A program made the translations under genes and the position numbers. From NCBI GenBank assembly GCA_023515745.1, contig JALECJ010000255.1:444001-508000 (forward strand): a DNA stretch of 64,000 nucleotides. Reading direction: 5' to 3'. The DNA is from Amoeboaphelidium protococcarum (Eukaryota > Aphelidiomycota > Aphelidea). This document shows, piece by piece, positions 1 to 11,859 of the stretch; within the stretch, counting starts at the first letter, position 1, and each line of letters begins with the position of its first letter. The notes under the pieces were generated by a model. The model ran no database searches. It saw only the letters and a program-made list of their open reading frames with translations, and was not told where the DNA came from.

Positions 1-426
<426 letters not shown>

Positions 427-497
427 TTAAATGAATGTACGTACAGTGAGATACTTATTATATATATTAGCATAGTGTATATTTACAATTGTTATAA

Positions 498-1349
498 TCA
501 ATAATCTTGTAAAGAATTCGATTTCCTATGATTTGCCGGTATTGAGAGTGAATTATTATATCCGGTCGATGAATTGTCGTTGGGTCCACTGCAGTTGTTG
601 TTGTTCGAGTTTATTGAACGACGCGCAACTGACGTGAAATTCTCCACCAATTCAAATGTTGACCACACAAACGCGTCATAACTCATATGGGCAGTTCCAG
701 TCTACACTTAATTCATAGAAATGCAAATACACTTTTTATAATCAAGTACTATTTTAATAAAAGTTACCTTTTGTGGATCATATTTATTAAAGATTTTGGA
801 CACTTTCTATACTATGATGCACATGTGAATAAAGTCATCAAAATCCAACAAAACTTCGCCAGAAATGTCTTGGTCTCCTGGACCATTATTGATCAGAGAG
901 GATATACTAGATGTACGACTGGATGCAAAACTGTTATTATTTTTAATCCGCGTAACTATAAGATTTATAACACTAGCAGACAGAGAGAACCCAGAAAATT
1001 ATAGAAGTGCAGTGACTTGTTTCACGCTGAGAGCATTTCGACGTTCGTGATCATAATGGACAAAGACGTCTTGCCATTGAGCAATGTATTGCCATAGCTA
1101 TTTAAACTCTTCATAATTAATTTCCAGCGGTCCTTACTCTCGATTATTATTATTATTAGATGTATTCTTAATGAATAGTGACATTAATAACTAAACTGTG
1201 AATAAATCGAATGGTTTGAACTGATCCCCAGTGCCAAGACATTTCTACAGCTCTCTATCTGAGATAGAGCCAGAGTTATCAGTATCCGACAACTTGAAAT
1301 AAGTTCTTAATAAAGACTCGCTTGCACTATTACCTTAATTTGAATTCAT
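498..1349 (-). CDS. Penta-EF-hand calcium-binding protein (ALG-2/sorcin family)
   Basis: Two exons, 1349-768 and 701-498, with a 66-bp intron (702-767), predict 261 aa. EF-hand 1 has a canonical loop, DTDNSGSISDRE. The second loop is degenerate and Asn-rich. After it comes the LWQYIAQWQDVF helix that links hands 2 and 3 in PEF proteins, then a third loop and the C-terminal FNKYDPQ...TGTAHMSYDAFV segment that forms the dimerising fifth hand. The splice joins KYDPQK to TGTAHMSYD in frame, which fixes the intron. The likely role is Ca2+-dependent membrane or ESCRT-associated adaptor, from the family. The start is the first ATG in frame. The tail is Asn/Ser-rich. Confidence 0.8.
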
Positions 1350-1497
1350 ACAGATTAAATTAAATATTCTACTAATATAAGCTGACAATCTTTTTTAATA
1401 CGAAATTTATGCGTTTAAATCCAGTGTTACACTTCTCTCTCCCTCTCAAAAGTAAAAAAGAGAAAATATATCAAAAGCGATAAAACAGTTATAAACG

Positions 1498-2323
1498 ATG
1501 GATACGTTGGATGTCACCACAGCTATAAATGAAATGAAGTCTAGTCTTCCATCTACGGCTGTTAATAGATCGATGCCATATGTGGTAGATCTCGGTCATT
1601 TGTTGGTGCATGATGACGCGCCGTTACCCCCGTTTGATGGACCTGTTGAAAAGACCAAGATGCTTAAAGAAGTTACACGCGATGCTGTCTAGGTGCTGAT
1701 TAATGAATTATGGACCAGACCAACCGAGATATCAGAAGATCATACTATGGTACTCGCTCAGCTTCCTCCTCCAATACCTCGTAATCAACCGTTCCCTATG
1801 GTTCTGCCGCGATCTAAGCCTGTTCCTAAGGCGAAAGCATTGACCAGATGGTAGAAATTCGCGCAGGCTAAAGGAATATAGAAAGAGAAGAGGACGCGTA
1901 TGGTGTGGAGTGAAGATTAACAAGAGTTTATTCCACGTGCTGGTTATAAGAGCGCAGTCACTGAGAAGTCTGGCACTGATGATTGGTTGATTGAAGTACC
2001 AGAGGGATACAATGATGTGCAGGAGGGAGATATGTTTAGTAAAGTGCGCGCCGAGAAGGCTGAACGCGTAAACAAGAACAAGGCTCAGCAGCTCAGGAAC
2101 TTGCAGAGCTCTGGCTCATTATCCAGAGCTGACCAGAAGACTGTGAAGAAGATGAAGCTGGAGAAGGATNNNNNNNNNNNNNNNNNNNNNNNNNNNNNNN
2201 NNNNNNNNNNNNNNNNNNNNNNNNNNNNNNNNNNNNNNNATGGGTAGATTTGATAAGCCTGTGGAAGTGAAGAAGATTGCCTCCAAGTCTGCCAAGTAGC
2301 AGCAAAGAAAGAAATAAAAATGA
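1498..2323 (+). CDS. RRS1: Ribosome biogenesis protein RRS1 (interrupted by an assembly gap)
   Basis: RRS1 brings the 5S RNP into pre-60S particles in the nucleolus. The reading contains the family core: VLINELWTRPTE, then LTRWQKFAQAKGI and the RTRMVWSED segment followed by a GYKSA-like motif. Seven or more in-frame TAG/TAA codons fall where Gln or another residue is expected. A run of 70 N (2170-2239) interrupts the 3' part, and the frame before the gap differs from the frame after it, so the gap length is only nominal. The gene ends at TGA 2321-2323. Start is the ATG at 1498. Confidence 0.88.
2170..2239. other. Assembly gap (70 N)
   Basis: Seventy unknown bases lie inside RRS1. The coding frames on the two sides differ by one, so the true gap length is not 70 modulo 3. 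Confidence 0.99.
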
Positions 2324-2437
2324 TTATATAGTACGTTTATATAAAAGTGGCGTTTTATAAAAATATTGATTAATCTTCAACTATAAATTTATTTCAATCT
2401 CTTTTCTACAAAGCGGTAAAACTCGAATCAGATCGAA

Positions 2438-2816
2438 ATGACTAAACAGATTATCAAAGATTTGGCATTAAAGAAATTACTTCGTATGCCAGCATATCCA
2501 AGTAATCTTGCATAGCTGGCATCTGTGCTACCTAAAGATGGCGTTGGAGCACGCGTTATGCCTGAAGACTGGATTGTGCACGGCAATAAATGCTTCTACA
2601 CGCTTCAGTAAGTGAAATTGACACCGGTAAGACTTTTCCATTTCCAGAAAAGTAGATAGATATCATAGCTATCACGGTAAATTAATATTGTAGGGATTTA
2701 CCTAAGGAATATTTACTGGCACTCTGACGTGGAACGGTCTATAGAAAAGCTCCATGCCCCAACTTATACCAATGGATTTGGCTAAAAAGGTTTGGCGTGT
2801 CGTTCCATAATCGTGA
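2438..2816 (+). CDS. MRPS34: Mitochondrial small ribosomal subunit protein mS34
   Basis: Exons 2438-2626 and 2694-2816 with a 67-bp intron give 103 aa. The protein has the mS34 signature: DGVGARVMPEDWIV, then CFYTLQQVKLTP followed by GTLTWNGLQ, matching the family's GVGRRV...CYW.ITRVK...HGKAWG.LTW.G pattern. The first residues, up to LLRMPAYPSNLAQLASVLP, are a plausible mitochondrial entry segment. The splice is phase 0 between CCG and GGA. It is shorter than animal homologues, and the end is a TGA right after VVPQS. Confidence 0.75.
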
Positions 2817-2982
2817 TAAAATTGGTTGATTCTTCGTAATGTACGTATAAGCTAATAAATTAAGTTTTAACAAACGGGATATAATCACTTTATAAAAAAC
2901 TCATTTATATAAACTCCAAGTCAACGCTTCATTATTCATCATATACGCAGTCTCAATACATCACATATAAATCAGCTTACAC

Positions 2983-4634
2983 TCACTTTGCAGATTAACG
3001 CTTGAAAATTGTGCGCACACTGCTCATACGATTCAAATTGTTCTTATCAGCACCACTTCCGCGCTTTTAATCTACAATTAATCCTTCAGCGTATTCCTAA
3101 ATCTTATCACCGTAGATGTCATTCACCTATCTAGCGCGGGCCAGCTTTTTGTTAGTCTCTGTCAATTCATCTGCCTTGGTGTAGTAAGTTTGCAGCAGCT
3201 TTACCAAGCGATCCTGTAACACTTCAGGCAACTATTCCAGAGGAGTATTGTCCGTATCCTGACTTTCAATCACCTTATTCTCAATCAAAAAACTCTCAAT
3301 CGAACGCTTAATCTAGTTCAGATCTCGAGTTGACTGGCTCTTTACACGCTCAAATTATCTCTCTTACTGATAAATCTGCTACTTTTACTTGGCCTTGATA
3401 ATATCCAACATTCCCAAAAGTTCGCTCTCACGCTATTCATTCTACTACTTCAACTGAGTCTTCTGATCATCCAACTTCTTCTCATATTCAGCGCGCAAAC
3501 TTTCTAGGGACTGTTCATTTTTACTCTGCAGCGCCAACTTTGAAGTCTCAATGGACAAGTGCAAACTACTAATTTCACTCTCCATCGCTGCGAGACGATC
3601 GTCGCGGCTGCGGATCATTTCTTTCAGCTCCGCGTTCTCAGCCTCAAGATCTTCAACGGTATTATATAGCTGGCGAACCTCGTCATCACTTGGCAGTTTA
3701 ATACCGATATACTTGTTGAAAATACCAGCGACGAAAGCTAAATTCAAGCGACTATGGCCAGAAATTACATCCTTTGACTGGATGAATTATTCGCATCCAA
3801 TCTCGCGAGCGAAATCGATTACATTCACAATACGAGTCTTTGCATCCATAGACTTGTCAAGCAGCCCCTGACGACTAAAACTTCTCGGAGCCACCTAATC
3901 GAGCAATACCGCATAAGCAGCACCATCAGTGATATCCTTTGAGAAATTATTAATGACTGGATGATACGCCTTTGCCAGATGAAAATTAAACCAGCGCAAC
4001 AGCAGAGCATCCGACTTCATATCCAGCAGATCTTTAATACTCTCACCATCTTTCAGCAATCTAATTAATTCTGGTCGCTGAACTAAATTAACATCTTTTA
4101 AAAGATAAGCTCTGATCAACTGCCAAACAAGACCAAGAACAACGTCGACATTCTTTTCCATGATATCATTAGCGCCGCAGTTGACTACAACAATACCATG
4201 CTTATTCATCTTCTTTGCCGCATCGACAACCATATTCAAGTTCTCACCAACTTCAAACAGAGATTTAGACTATTGTTTTCCCACTTTAGTCATGTCGATA
4301 TTATGATGCAAGCGCTTCACAGGCAAAATAGATTCATCTAAAACATTGATGATGTAGCCGAGAACAACACCGTCTCTCAGTGCATTCAACAGCGAATCAC
4401 ACTTACTTTTACCTTCGATCTTGCTCACTGGTAAATGGATTCCATCATTTAACGTCTTGCTCAACATCGCATCGATGTGCTACACAATATTAATTATCAT
4501 GATATATAATTCAGTACTACGCGGCATCAAATGAACCATACCTAAGCATAAACTTCACACTCTCTGTCCACGCTTTCGGAGGACTTGTACTATGCGCTAG
4601 CATAATTTGAGGCAGTTGCAGCGGATCTCAACAT
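2983..4634 (-). CDS. Plastin/fimbrin-like actin-binding protein with C-terminal coiled coil
   Basis: Exons 4634-4542 and 4479-2983 (intron 4480-4541, 62 bp) give 529 aa. Residues ~50-280 are two tandem calponin-homology domains that resemble the plastin actin-binding domain: LRDGVVLGYIINVLDES, then VGENLNMVVDAA, VLGLVWQLIRAYLL, LLLRWFNFHL and DGAAYAVLLDQVAP. Instead of a second pair of CH domains, the last ~230 residues are a long heptad-like, charged and Gln-rich coiled coil. The usual N-terminal EF-hands are also missing. It probably binds F-actin and dimerises through the coiled coil, so it could still cross-link filaments; that is inference. Confidence 0.78.
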
Positions 4635-5125
4635 TTTGTTTTCACTATCAATAGACTCCTTTTAAAAGTTGCTGATTAAGATTCGATATAAGATCAAAAG
4701 AGGATGTGATGAGAAAAGCTCATTGTTTACATTGAACAATCTCCATGATGTCGTTCGGGAGGTTGAAACAAACAAATCATGACGGCTTCCCTTTTAGGCA
4801 ATATCTCTTGGCATAAATACAGGTGAAGGATTACTTTCAAAGTATGTGCAATATACTGATAAGTCAGAGTTTGTACCGATATCACCTTTATTCATTCATT
4901 CTTTTGTTTTATTCATATTTATTTATGCAAAGAAGGGCGCCATTTTCAAGCGTTCTGATTACAGTTGTTGGACAGGATGAGCTTTGACTTAGTAATTGCA
5001 AAATTAATATTCTGTTCCAGATCGAGTAACTACATATAATATCATAAGGATCCTTTAAAAATACGCAGTATAGTGCAGGCTTACCTTTTTACGTCTATTA
5101 AATTGTATTTATCGCATCTACACAA
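4635..5125. other. Intergenic region, one unexplained open segment
   Basis: This holds the 5' flank of the plastin-like gene and the 3' flank of the KEN/D-box gene. On the plus strand, about 4822-4977 is open and would encode a short peptide with one hydrophobic segment (SPLFIHSFVLFIFIYAKKG) ending at TGA. I could not find a start codon or donor site that joins it in frame, so no gene is called. Confidence 0.5.
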
Positions 5126-5669
5126 TCAAAGTTGGTCAATGAAATCAGAATTTAGACCGCGTAATAAACAGCTCACAGATGTCACCAGCACTTCCACCGC
5201 GTTGTTAATACTATCTCCCTTTACATTTTATGACTATTGATTATAGGATCGAATTCCATTGTCAATTTCATTTTCAACAAGGTGCTCTTGCATAGATATA
5301 GATGTCTTGTCTTAGATCACAGGTTGAACAGTTTCAACATCAAAATCATCAATAACATCCGCTTCTTCATCTTCAACTACTGAGGACACCAATACATCGT
5401 CTTATGAGAGCTCCCCTAAAATGGTTCTCTCCCGGGGAGGCTTAAGATTTTCCTAAGATCTATCTTGAATTCGCTACACCAATTCAATATTATTAATTAC
5501 ACAGAATTGAGCAAGATTCTAATGCAATCCTTACTGGCCGCCTGCGAGGCAAATTCTTTCTCTGCATATAAATGTTGTCTGGAGGAGGGACAATATTCTC
5601 CTTGCTCAAGTTTGCATCCTCAGTACTATTGTCTGATTACAGCTCTACCAATATACTTGACGCTGACAT
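5126..5669 (-). CDS. Small acidic protein with KEN box and D-box-like motifs
   Basis: Exons 5669-5535 and 5473-5126 with a 61-bp intron (5474-5534) give 160 aa. I do not recognise a conserved domain. The N-terminal part holds an SKENIVPPPDN segment, a canonical KEN box followed by prolines, then a basic LPRRRP stretch at the splice junction. The second exon has RTILGEL, a match to the RxxL destruction box, then a strongly acidic middle (VVEDEEADVIDDFD) and a hydrophobic end (VSCLLRGLNSDFI). KEN plus D-box at the N-terminus of a short acidic protein fits an APC/C substrate such as securin, but sequence alone does not prove it. Frame and splice agree throughout. Confidence 0.55.
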
Positions 5670-5842
5670 GATATATACAACTAACTAATTGGCTGATATA
5701 AAACAAATCAGTATCAAACTGAAAGAACCGCGAAAGAGATAAAGGCGCGCGTCTGAAATAAACAACACGTAACGATAGAGAAGATATTGACGCAAAGTAA
5801 CTATACTTTTGCTATATTGCTTAAAGCGATCACTCTAATAAT

Positions 5843-6358
5843 TCAATACTGAACACTGATCAAGTAATCGGCTAGAGCTTCCACAATCTTTGCAGCTTCT
5901 CCCGGCTGAATCTTGTCGTCGTAGACACCAATCAGAACTGCCTACTTGGTCTTCACACAACAAACACCGCATGCTCCCTACAGTAACTTGAATTAATGTT
6001 CATCAATAAAAGATCAAAATAGATACGGAGGGAGTGAAGCATACCTTTTTGCCGTACACTGAGCGGTCATCAGTCTTGATGGCAATGTACTTTTCACCGG
6101 CAACGTGAAGACCAGAAGCGCGGATACCACTAGCATCAGAGAACGCCTTCACAATGTTCTTAACTTCATCAGGCTTAACCTACATTCAATCCGAAATAAA
6201 CATTTAAATAGATATAACGATAAAAAATCACAAAAATGGATGCTTACGCTGAAGCCAGCGGACGTGGCCCATGGAGTTCCATCAAGTCCGTGAATGGCGG
6301 CTTTGGTAACTTTCTAAGTGCCAACCAAGTTCTAATCAACATATGCTTGCCAAGACAT
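5843..6358 (-). CDS. PFN: Profilin
   Basis: Three exons (6358-6248, 6179-6045, 5977-5843) with 68- and 67-bp introns give 126 aa, the normal profilin length. It starts MSWQAYVDQNLVGT, the poly-proline-binding N-terminus. It continues through GLDGTPWATSAGF, the KYIAIKTDDRSVYGKK strand pair, and the C-terminal actin-facing GVYDDKIQPGEAAKIVEAL helix. All exon joints are phase 0. Profilin binds G-actin and feeds formin-driven filament growth in the cytosol. It sits close to the plastin-like gene, though nothing shows co-regulation. The call is very secure. Confidence 0.96.
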
Positions 6359-6554
6359 GATATATTCTATATATATTTATTCTGTATATTTGGTATAGAT
6401 CGCTCGATTTTTAAATAATGAAAGAAAGGTTAGGTAGACTTCGGGACGTTACTCGATCGTGTCAAGAGTCGTAAAAGTGGCGCAATCAAGCAGATTCATT
6501 CTAGGCATAACAACATTGGAGATAAAATATATCGATATTAAGAAATTATCAGAG

Positions 6555-7262
6555 TCAATCTTAAGATGGTTCTGGTTGGAACTTGAATACGGGAAAGTCG
6601 ATCTCTTCGTCTTCATCGCTTGGAGGAATTGGCTGCTCTTCTACTTCTATATCACCAGCATGCTAAGATGCGACATTGTCCAACTCTTCGCGTTCCCTTT
6701 TACGCTGCTCAATCAACGCCAGAGTTTACTACTACATCAACTGCAGCTCATCGACATCTTGCGATTAATTATTCACATCATTGAAGGATTCACCCACTTA
6801 GTCTTCTTCTTGTTCCATCCCAACCTCAATGGTTCCAAATCGCTCGTGACTTATCAATCCATCCAGATAGGCTTTCATTTCTTTACTGTGACAGAGTTGA
6901 GACGCGTCGTGCACAAACTTGTCAAACTTCACCGCTGGCATCAAGTCATTGGCCCAGACACGGTAGAACATCAACAACTTGCCCAAGTCATCGCTTTCGA
7001 ATCCTTTTCCTTTAAATTGAATGTGTCTGCCTTGCTGCTTCAATTTCAGAAGACCATTAGGGCCTTTCAACATTTCAGCTGTTAGTTTCGGTTATGGTTT
7101 ACGAACCTTCTTCGGTCTCTGCTGGAGGAGTCCGAGTTCTTGCTCAATATTTAGATCCTGCATCGCCAGCATATTCCTTCTATTCTCATCAGCCTCCAAC
7201 CTTTAATCTAGTGTTAGATCCTGCGGTCTAGTGCCGTCATAGTCGCTTTGATAATCTGCCAT
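6555..7262 (-). CDS. CSM3: Replication fork protection protein TIPIN/Csm3/Swi3
   Basis: A single exon gives 235 aa. Residues ~60-145 form the Swi3 domain: MLKGPNGLLKLKQQG, then FKGKGFESDDLGKLLMFY and FDKFVHDASQLCHS, the order seen in TIPIN and Swi3. The flanks are acidic and Gln-rich. The family partners with Timeless/Tof1 to stabilise paused replication forks. The start is the ATG at 7262 (MADYQSDYDG). The gene ends at TGA after PEPSQD. Confidence 0.88.
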
Positions 7263-7391
7263 ATTATTATAAGAGTGCTTTATCTACCTGAATGAACAGT
7301 CAAGACAAGGGAAAATAAAAGTTGAAACAGAAGAGTAGAAGAAGTCAAAACTGCTGACCAAACAACATACATAGTAGAAACTTTTCATTTA

Positions 7392-8353
7392 TCAACTATT
7401 ATATAGATACATCTCTACAGACTCTTCATCAGCATAGTAAGCATTGAACACGTAAAGCAAACTGACAATAACCATATTGAGAACGATCGGCGTGGACTGA
7501 TAATCGCCATTTAAAAAGATTGAAGACAGCCAAGGTTTCTATGAGAGCGTCAACTAAGCCAATAAAAGCACCACATTGCCAAGTGTATAAAACCACATCA
7601 TGATCTTTATCAAGTACATCTTAAACGCAGAGTAAAGATCTTCAGTATCAGCAGTAGACAAATCATCTGGCGCGTCAGTAGACCAGTCGAACGCCAAACT
7701 CACAGGTTCTACTTATTATAAATGAGCAATCATTCCCACTGCAAAATAAGCATTAACTATTCTAATTACTGCAATGATGTAAAACAGAGTCGAAGAGTGA
7801 TTTTCCAAATAAGTGAGATTAAGGATCGAGTACGCCAACAGGACACAACACTCCAAAGGATTGATATAAAGTTATTATGACTTGCGGATAGAAATTAATA
7901 CAATTATAGCCCAAATACATGTGAGCGCGATGGCTATGCCAGATGCAAAAGAGAGTGCACTGGTGAGATAAAGCTCCTGCCAACCATACAGAAGAAGATC
8001 ACTATAGTAATACACGACTGAGACGTACGTAAGGACGGACAAAAGCTGGAGCACATTAATCGTTCGAGCAACGTCATAGTCATTTTCATAGCAGTAATCA
8101 TCTAATAATTTTAGAATATAAATTCCATATCCACACACGTTGAGGACAATCAAGAACGCATCAATGATATGCAACGCGTACGAACACCATCCAGATCCAA
8201 TTCTCCAATAAGCGAACACGGACAGAACTATTGACACTACTCTCTTATGCTACACAATTATATATATATATATAAACATTTTTAGTGCAATAAATATACA
8301 GAGATTCTTACCTGTAGAAGGAGCGATATCACACGAGTCAATTGTGAGTACAT
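7392..8353 (-). CDS. Polytopic membrane protein, unknown function
   Basis: A short first exon (8353-8312) and a long second exon (8249-7392), separated by a 62-bp AT-rich intron, give 299 aa. About six to eight hydrophobic segments are visible, for example around ALHIIDAFLIVLNVCGYGIY, VSVVYYYSDLLL, ALTCIWAIIVLI and LYVFNAYYADE. A hydrophilic acidic loop (DAPDDLSTADTED) splits the last two groups. I recognise no family. The exon joint is phase 0 and both splice sites are canonical. Confidence 0.65.
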
Positions 8354-8710
8354 TTATCAAATCGAGCCTTTATATCTCCTCCACTCTTTGATGACTTTAC
8401 GGGAAAAGGCAGAATCATGATTGAATCTCTATCAATTGTCAATAATAAAGGCTAAATACGATTTACACAATCATTTTAAAGTGATGAAAAGGTATATTAT
8501 AATATTGACGTTATTGTATGATGCATCATCCTCTTCTCCATGATGTGTAGTCATTGAGCTAAAAGGCAGTGGACGCGTAAACTCTATTCTAAATGATTGA
8601 AGATCGACCAAGATCTAATGCCAATTGCATCAGGCACCCAGAAAGTGATGGCAGTTCTCCTCAATATGTTGTTTATAGATCGTATGCTACACTTTATTTC
8701 ATTGTGGTTA

Positions 8711-9150
8711 TCAGCGATGCAGAATCTGAGCTTGCAACGTTGGACTTGATATAGGTAAAATGTCATTTTGATTCTTCATCATCACGTACCGTACTTTGCG
8801 TGGGTAGGTGATTGTTGAGAGTTTTGATAAATATTATGGTAAAGTCTGTGAACTGGATCTCATATTTAATCCCTTCATAGTACAATCTATTGTGCAAAAG
8901 ATAATAATGGGCGGCTTTGTTATAGAGAGTAAGACTTACTGAGATTTTAATGATCATTTGATTTTGTATCATTATCACAGAATTGGGTGTAGCTAATCCT
9001 TTGATTGTTGTCGATCAACTTCGTAAAGATGATGCTCAAATGAAAGAAATAAATATGTTGTATTGAGTTATCTGGAATGTTACAATTGAGATGCATCGGC
9101 CTGCTTTGACTATCTGTGTTTGCAGCTCGAAAAGCTCTAAAACGTTTCAT
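8711..9150 (-). CDS. Hypothetical protein, two exons
   Basis: An ATG at 9150 followed by a 53-bp canonical intron (8887-8939) and a TGA at 8711-8713 gives 128 aa with consistent phase. No domain is recognised. The first exon is polar with one hydrophobic patch (IYFFHLSIIFTKL). The second ends in a basic segment (YPRKVRYVMMKNQND). Without the intron, the first-exon frame meets a TGA 60 bp later. The model rests only on splice signals and open frames, so it is tentative. Confidence 0.35.
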
Positions 9151-9520
9151 CTAAAGTCCATCGTTAGGCGTGAATTAAATCAGATTTGGCAACTTTCATG
9201 TAGTAATCATGTCGCGTCATTTACCAACGCATGACTTGATCTGCGAATGCATATATTTATTTTCATAATTGCTATATGTACTTCATACACTCCGAGATCT
9301 TTTGCTACTTGCATAATCAGTCGTGATTCGTTACGGGGTATGGTAGGCAGGTGGACTTGTATACACTAGTGGCGCTCCAACATCACAGCGATAATGCCTT
9401 TCACAATTAATCAGGCGACTAAAATCGCTTGAGTGTGATAAGCTGAATATCGTAAACGCAATTTTAGGCAATAATTACTATCTGAGTAAGTTATTGCTCG
9501 ACGAGGTGAAACAAAACTTG
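9151..9520. other. Intergenic, nothing recognised
   Basis: No gene is supported in this stretch between the hypothetical gene and the retroelement debris. Frames on both strands are short. Confidence 0.5.
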
Positions 9521-10190
9521 ACAATTTAAAAAGCATACAACCGAGATCTATTTTTCTTCTTAGTGAAGAACATGATGTCGATAAATCTGATAGTGTGGAG
9601 CAGGATATCGATGAAGAACAGACAACTGAGATTGAGAACATTGTCAAAGCTGGCTTACAGAGATTGAGTTCCGACAAGAGAGCTTTGAGAAGTAGAAAGA
9701 GAGTAGAGAGTTAATCATAAGCATATGCCTAGTGAGGGAAAGAGCTGATTAGTGCAAATTGCGTTTCTGGTGTTATCTGATGACATTGAGTTAAACACTG
9801 ATTCAAATATGATAAAGTGCTTTTATTGCTAAAGGAGTAGGTGCTGAATTTGAATCATCTACACTTGAAGAGGCAATCAAATATATGGATAAAATAAAAT
9901 TGGTTAAAAGCACTCTAAGATGATTGGGATTCCTTAATGAAGAAGGGAGCTTTTGAACTGGTAAAACGTCCATGTGGTAAGCGCAAATTTGTTAAGTGTA
10001 AGTGGGTCTTTGAAGTTGAAAAGGCAAGTCAAGAAGAGGTAGTTAAAACAAGGCTAGACTAGTAGCTATAGGATTTAATTAAGTCCAAGGAGTAGATTAT
10101 TAGGAGACATTCGCTCCTGTGGTGTAGATCAAGTCTCTCCGACTGCTCCTATTAATTGCGTGTCAAGCTTGCTTACAAGTAGATTAGTTC
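9521..10190 (+). pseudogene. Degenerate copia-like reverse transcriptase fragment
   Basis: On the plus strand, 9521-9715 encodes an acidic linker ending in a basic SRKRVES segment, as found before the reverse transcriptase of Ty1/copia elements. From about 9930, translations with small frame breaks read GAFELVKRPCGKRK, CKWVFEVEKASQEEV, a VAIGFNQVQGVDYQ-like piece and ETFAPVVQIKSLRLLL. These are the first conserved blocks of copia reverse transcriptase. In-frame TGA codons and frameshifts show that it is dead. No LTRs assignable to it were seen. Confidence 0.7.
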
Positions 10191-11570
10191 AAATTTCGCC
10201 ATGAATAGCCTGCACCACTTGGCCAAAGTTATCAGAGTTGTATCAATAGAAGGAGTTAGTAAGCTTTTGGCTGTCAAATATCAGTACTAAAGCCTTGGTC
10301 TCTTTGGACGATACTAATATTCTGCAGTTCATGATATAAGGCGCGACTAACCCCCAAGTTAATTTGCTTAGACGGCTGAATAGTATAACCAATCCGAGTA
10401 CGACTACGCAAGTATGACGACTGATTAACGTGCTCCTATTCCGCCTACTGATTCGACTTACTCCAATCCGCTGATCTCGTGGTGTCAGATCTAAGTCCGT
10501 GCAATATCCGCTCCTTTCATGGATTCAAATACGTAATGACATTGATGGACATGGCCACAAGGAAACTATGGTCTTACATGCTAAAGAATAAGTCTGAAGC
10601 ATTGGCCACTTAAATTTACTGTTCGTTTTACCGATATCACTGATGCCGATTGGGGAACTTATCTAAGATTGATGTACTTCCTCTAATAACTTCATCATGC
10701 CAATAAATTGGTTATGTTTAACATTTGTCCTGATCTGAAATTGTCACCTTTCCATGTTACATTCCATAAGTATAAAGCAGGGCATACGATTATTTTGGTA
10801 AGAATAAGCGAGAGAACAAAGACAATTTCCCCTCGATCTTTGATATGTCTGTGCTGGGTGGTAAAAAGCCGTGCAAGGAGTTGTATACTGATATGTACAC
10901 CGTATAAATGCAAGCCCGTCGTAAGTCAGAATATTTAATGAAGTATTTTAGCAGAATGTGGAGAGTCCAGGTGCCAATGTAGAGCAGCTCGCGTCAAAGT
11001 TTTAGAGAAGCAGGCCTAGGTGTCAAAGTTGCAATTACCGGTGCTGTAACAGAAGCTGATACTGCAGATTTCCTTAGTTTTAAACCGGACAAGGGCAAAG
11101 GAAGAGCACTGGTGCAAGAAGATGGAGACTCTTCTTGTCTGTATGGACTTATGGATTCTGTCAAAGAAGATTGCAAGTTTGAATTTGGAGAAGATGCTCA
11201 TAGAAAGTATTGGTCCACATCTGGATCTTAAAACCAAGAAAATCATTGCATCAAATGGACCAGAAGAAGGATTTTCCAGATGGTGATATTGCTCCTGAAG
11301 ATGGTCTTTAGAATGATACTACAAATTTCACATAGTTCCTTTAATAATTTTGACAAGAACAGGAGGATTTAAAAGGAGAAAGTGTGCGGGGACGTAGCGC
11401 AAGCCGGGAATATTTAAAATTGGACCCTGACCAATGCTATAATTCTTGTAGTTTTAATGTTGGTTTTGGTAAATTCTTGCCTATTAAATAAGTTTAACAA
11501 CGCGAAGCATGACTTTTATGTCTTTTCCACTAGCATTTGACCCGGGCTAGGTCCTTAAATTGCCCGTCCT
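10191..11570 (+). pseudogene. Retroelement debris including an integrase-like piece
   Basis: Around 10530-10620 the plus strand reads YVMTLMDMATRKLWSYML followed by KNKSEALA, which resembles the start of a copia integrase core. A DADWGTY piece near 10650 resembles a copia RNase H strand. Here the integrase remnant lies downstream of the reverse transcriptase remnant, the reverse of an intact copia element, so more than one insertion or a rearrangement is involved. The rest (10760-11400) has moderately long open pieces in several frames that I cannot assign. Confidence 0.5.
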
Positions 11571-11842
11571 TGTAGAAGACGCATCTATTCAATATCAACA
11601 GTGGACTTTGTGGAGCTTAGATATGACTAACATTGTTTTAGGAGCGCGCCTCTATCATCATGGACATTTCAAATAGGCAATTTTCTGCAGTATGTATGCG
11701 CGCCTCTTATGAACAATACGTGTTAATAGAGTATTTATTTTATTAACTTATTTTATCTTCCTGTACTTCTGTTGGTGTCTCTGCTCGACTCTCAGTCTTT
11801 GTATATAGATTCCGTCTGTTCCTGCTGTGTATATAGTCTGTC
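11571..11842 (+). repeat. Diverged LTR in opposite orientation to the adjacent Ty3-type element
   Basis: This 272-bp stretch is a diverged reverse-complement copy of the LTRs at 11860-12155 and 16909-17204. Shared blocks include GAGCGCGCCTCT-like and GCGCGCCTCTTATGAACA sequence, GTGTTAATAGAGTATTTAT and TATTTTATCTTCC. A ~17-bp segment containing the predicted transcript start is deleted in this copy. No second LTR or internal region belongs to it, so it looks like an older solo LTR of the same family. Confidence 0.8.
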
Positions 11843-11859
11843 AAAAATCCAATTTTCGT

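Noticed and set aside
6459-7085. A 208-codon plus-strand open frame
   Set aside because: It overlaps TIPIN/Csm3 on the other strand, has no domain and exists because TGA-poor coding sequence leaves the complement open.
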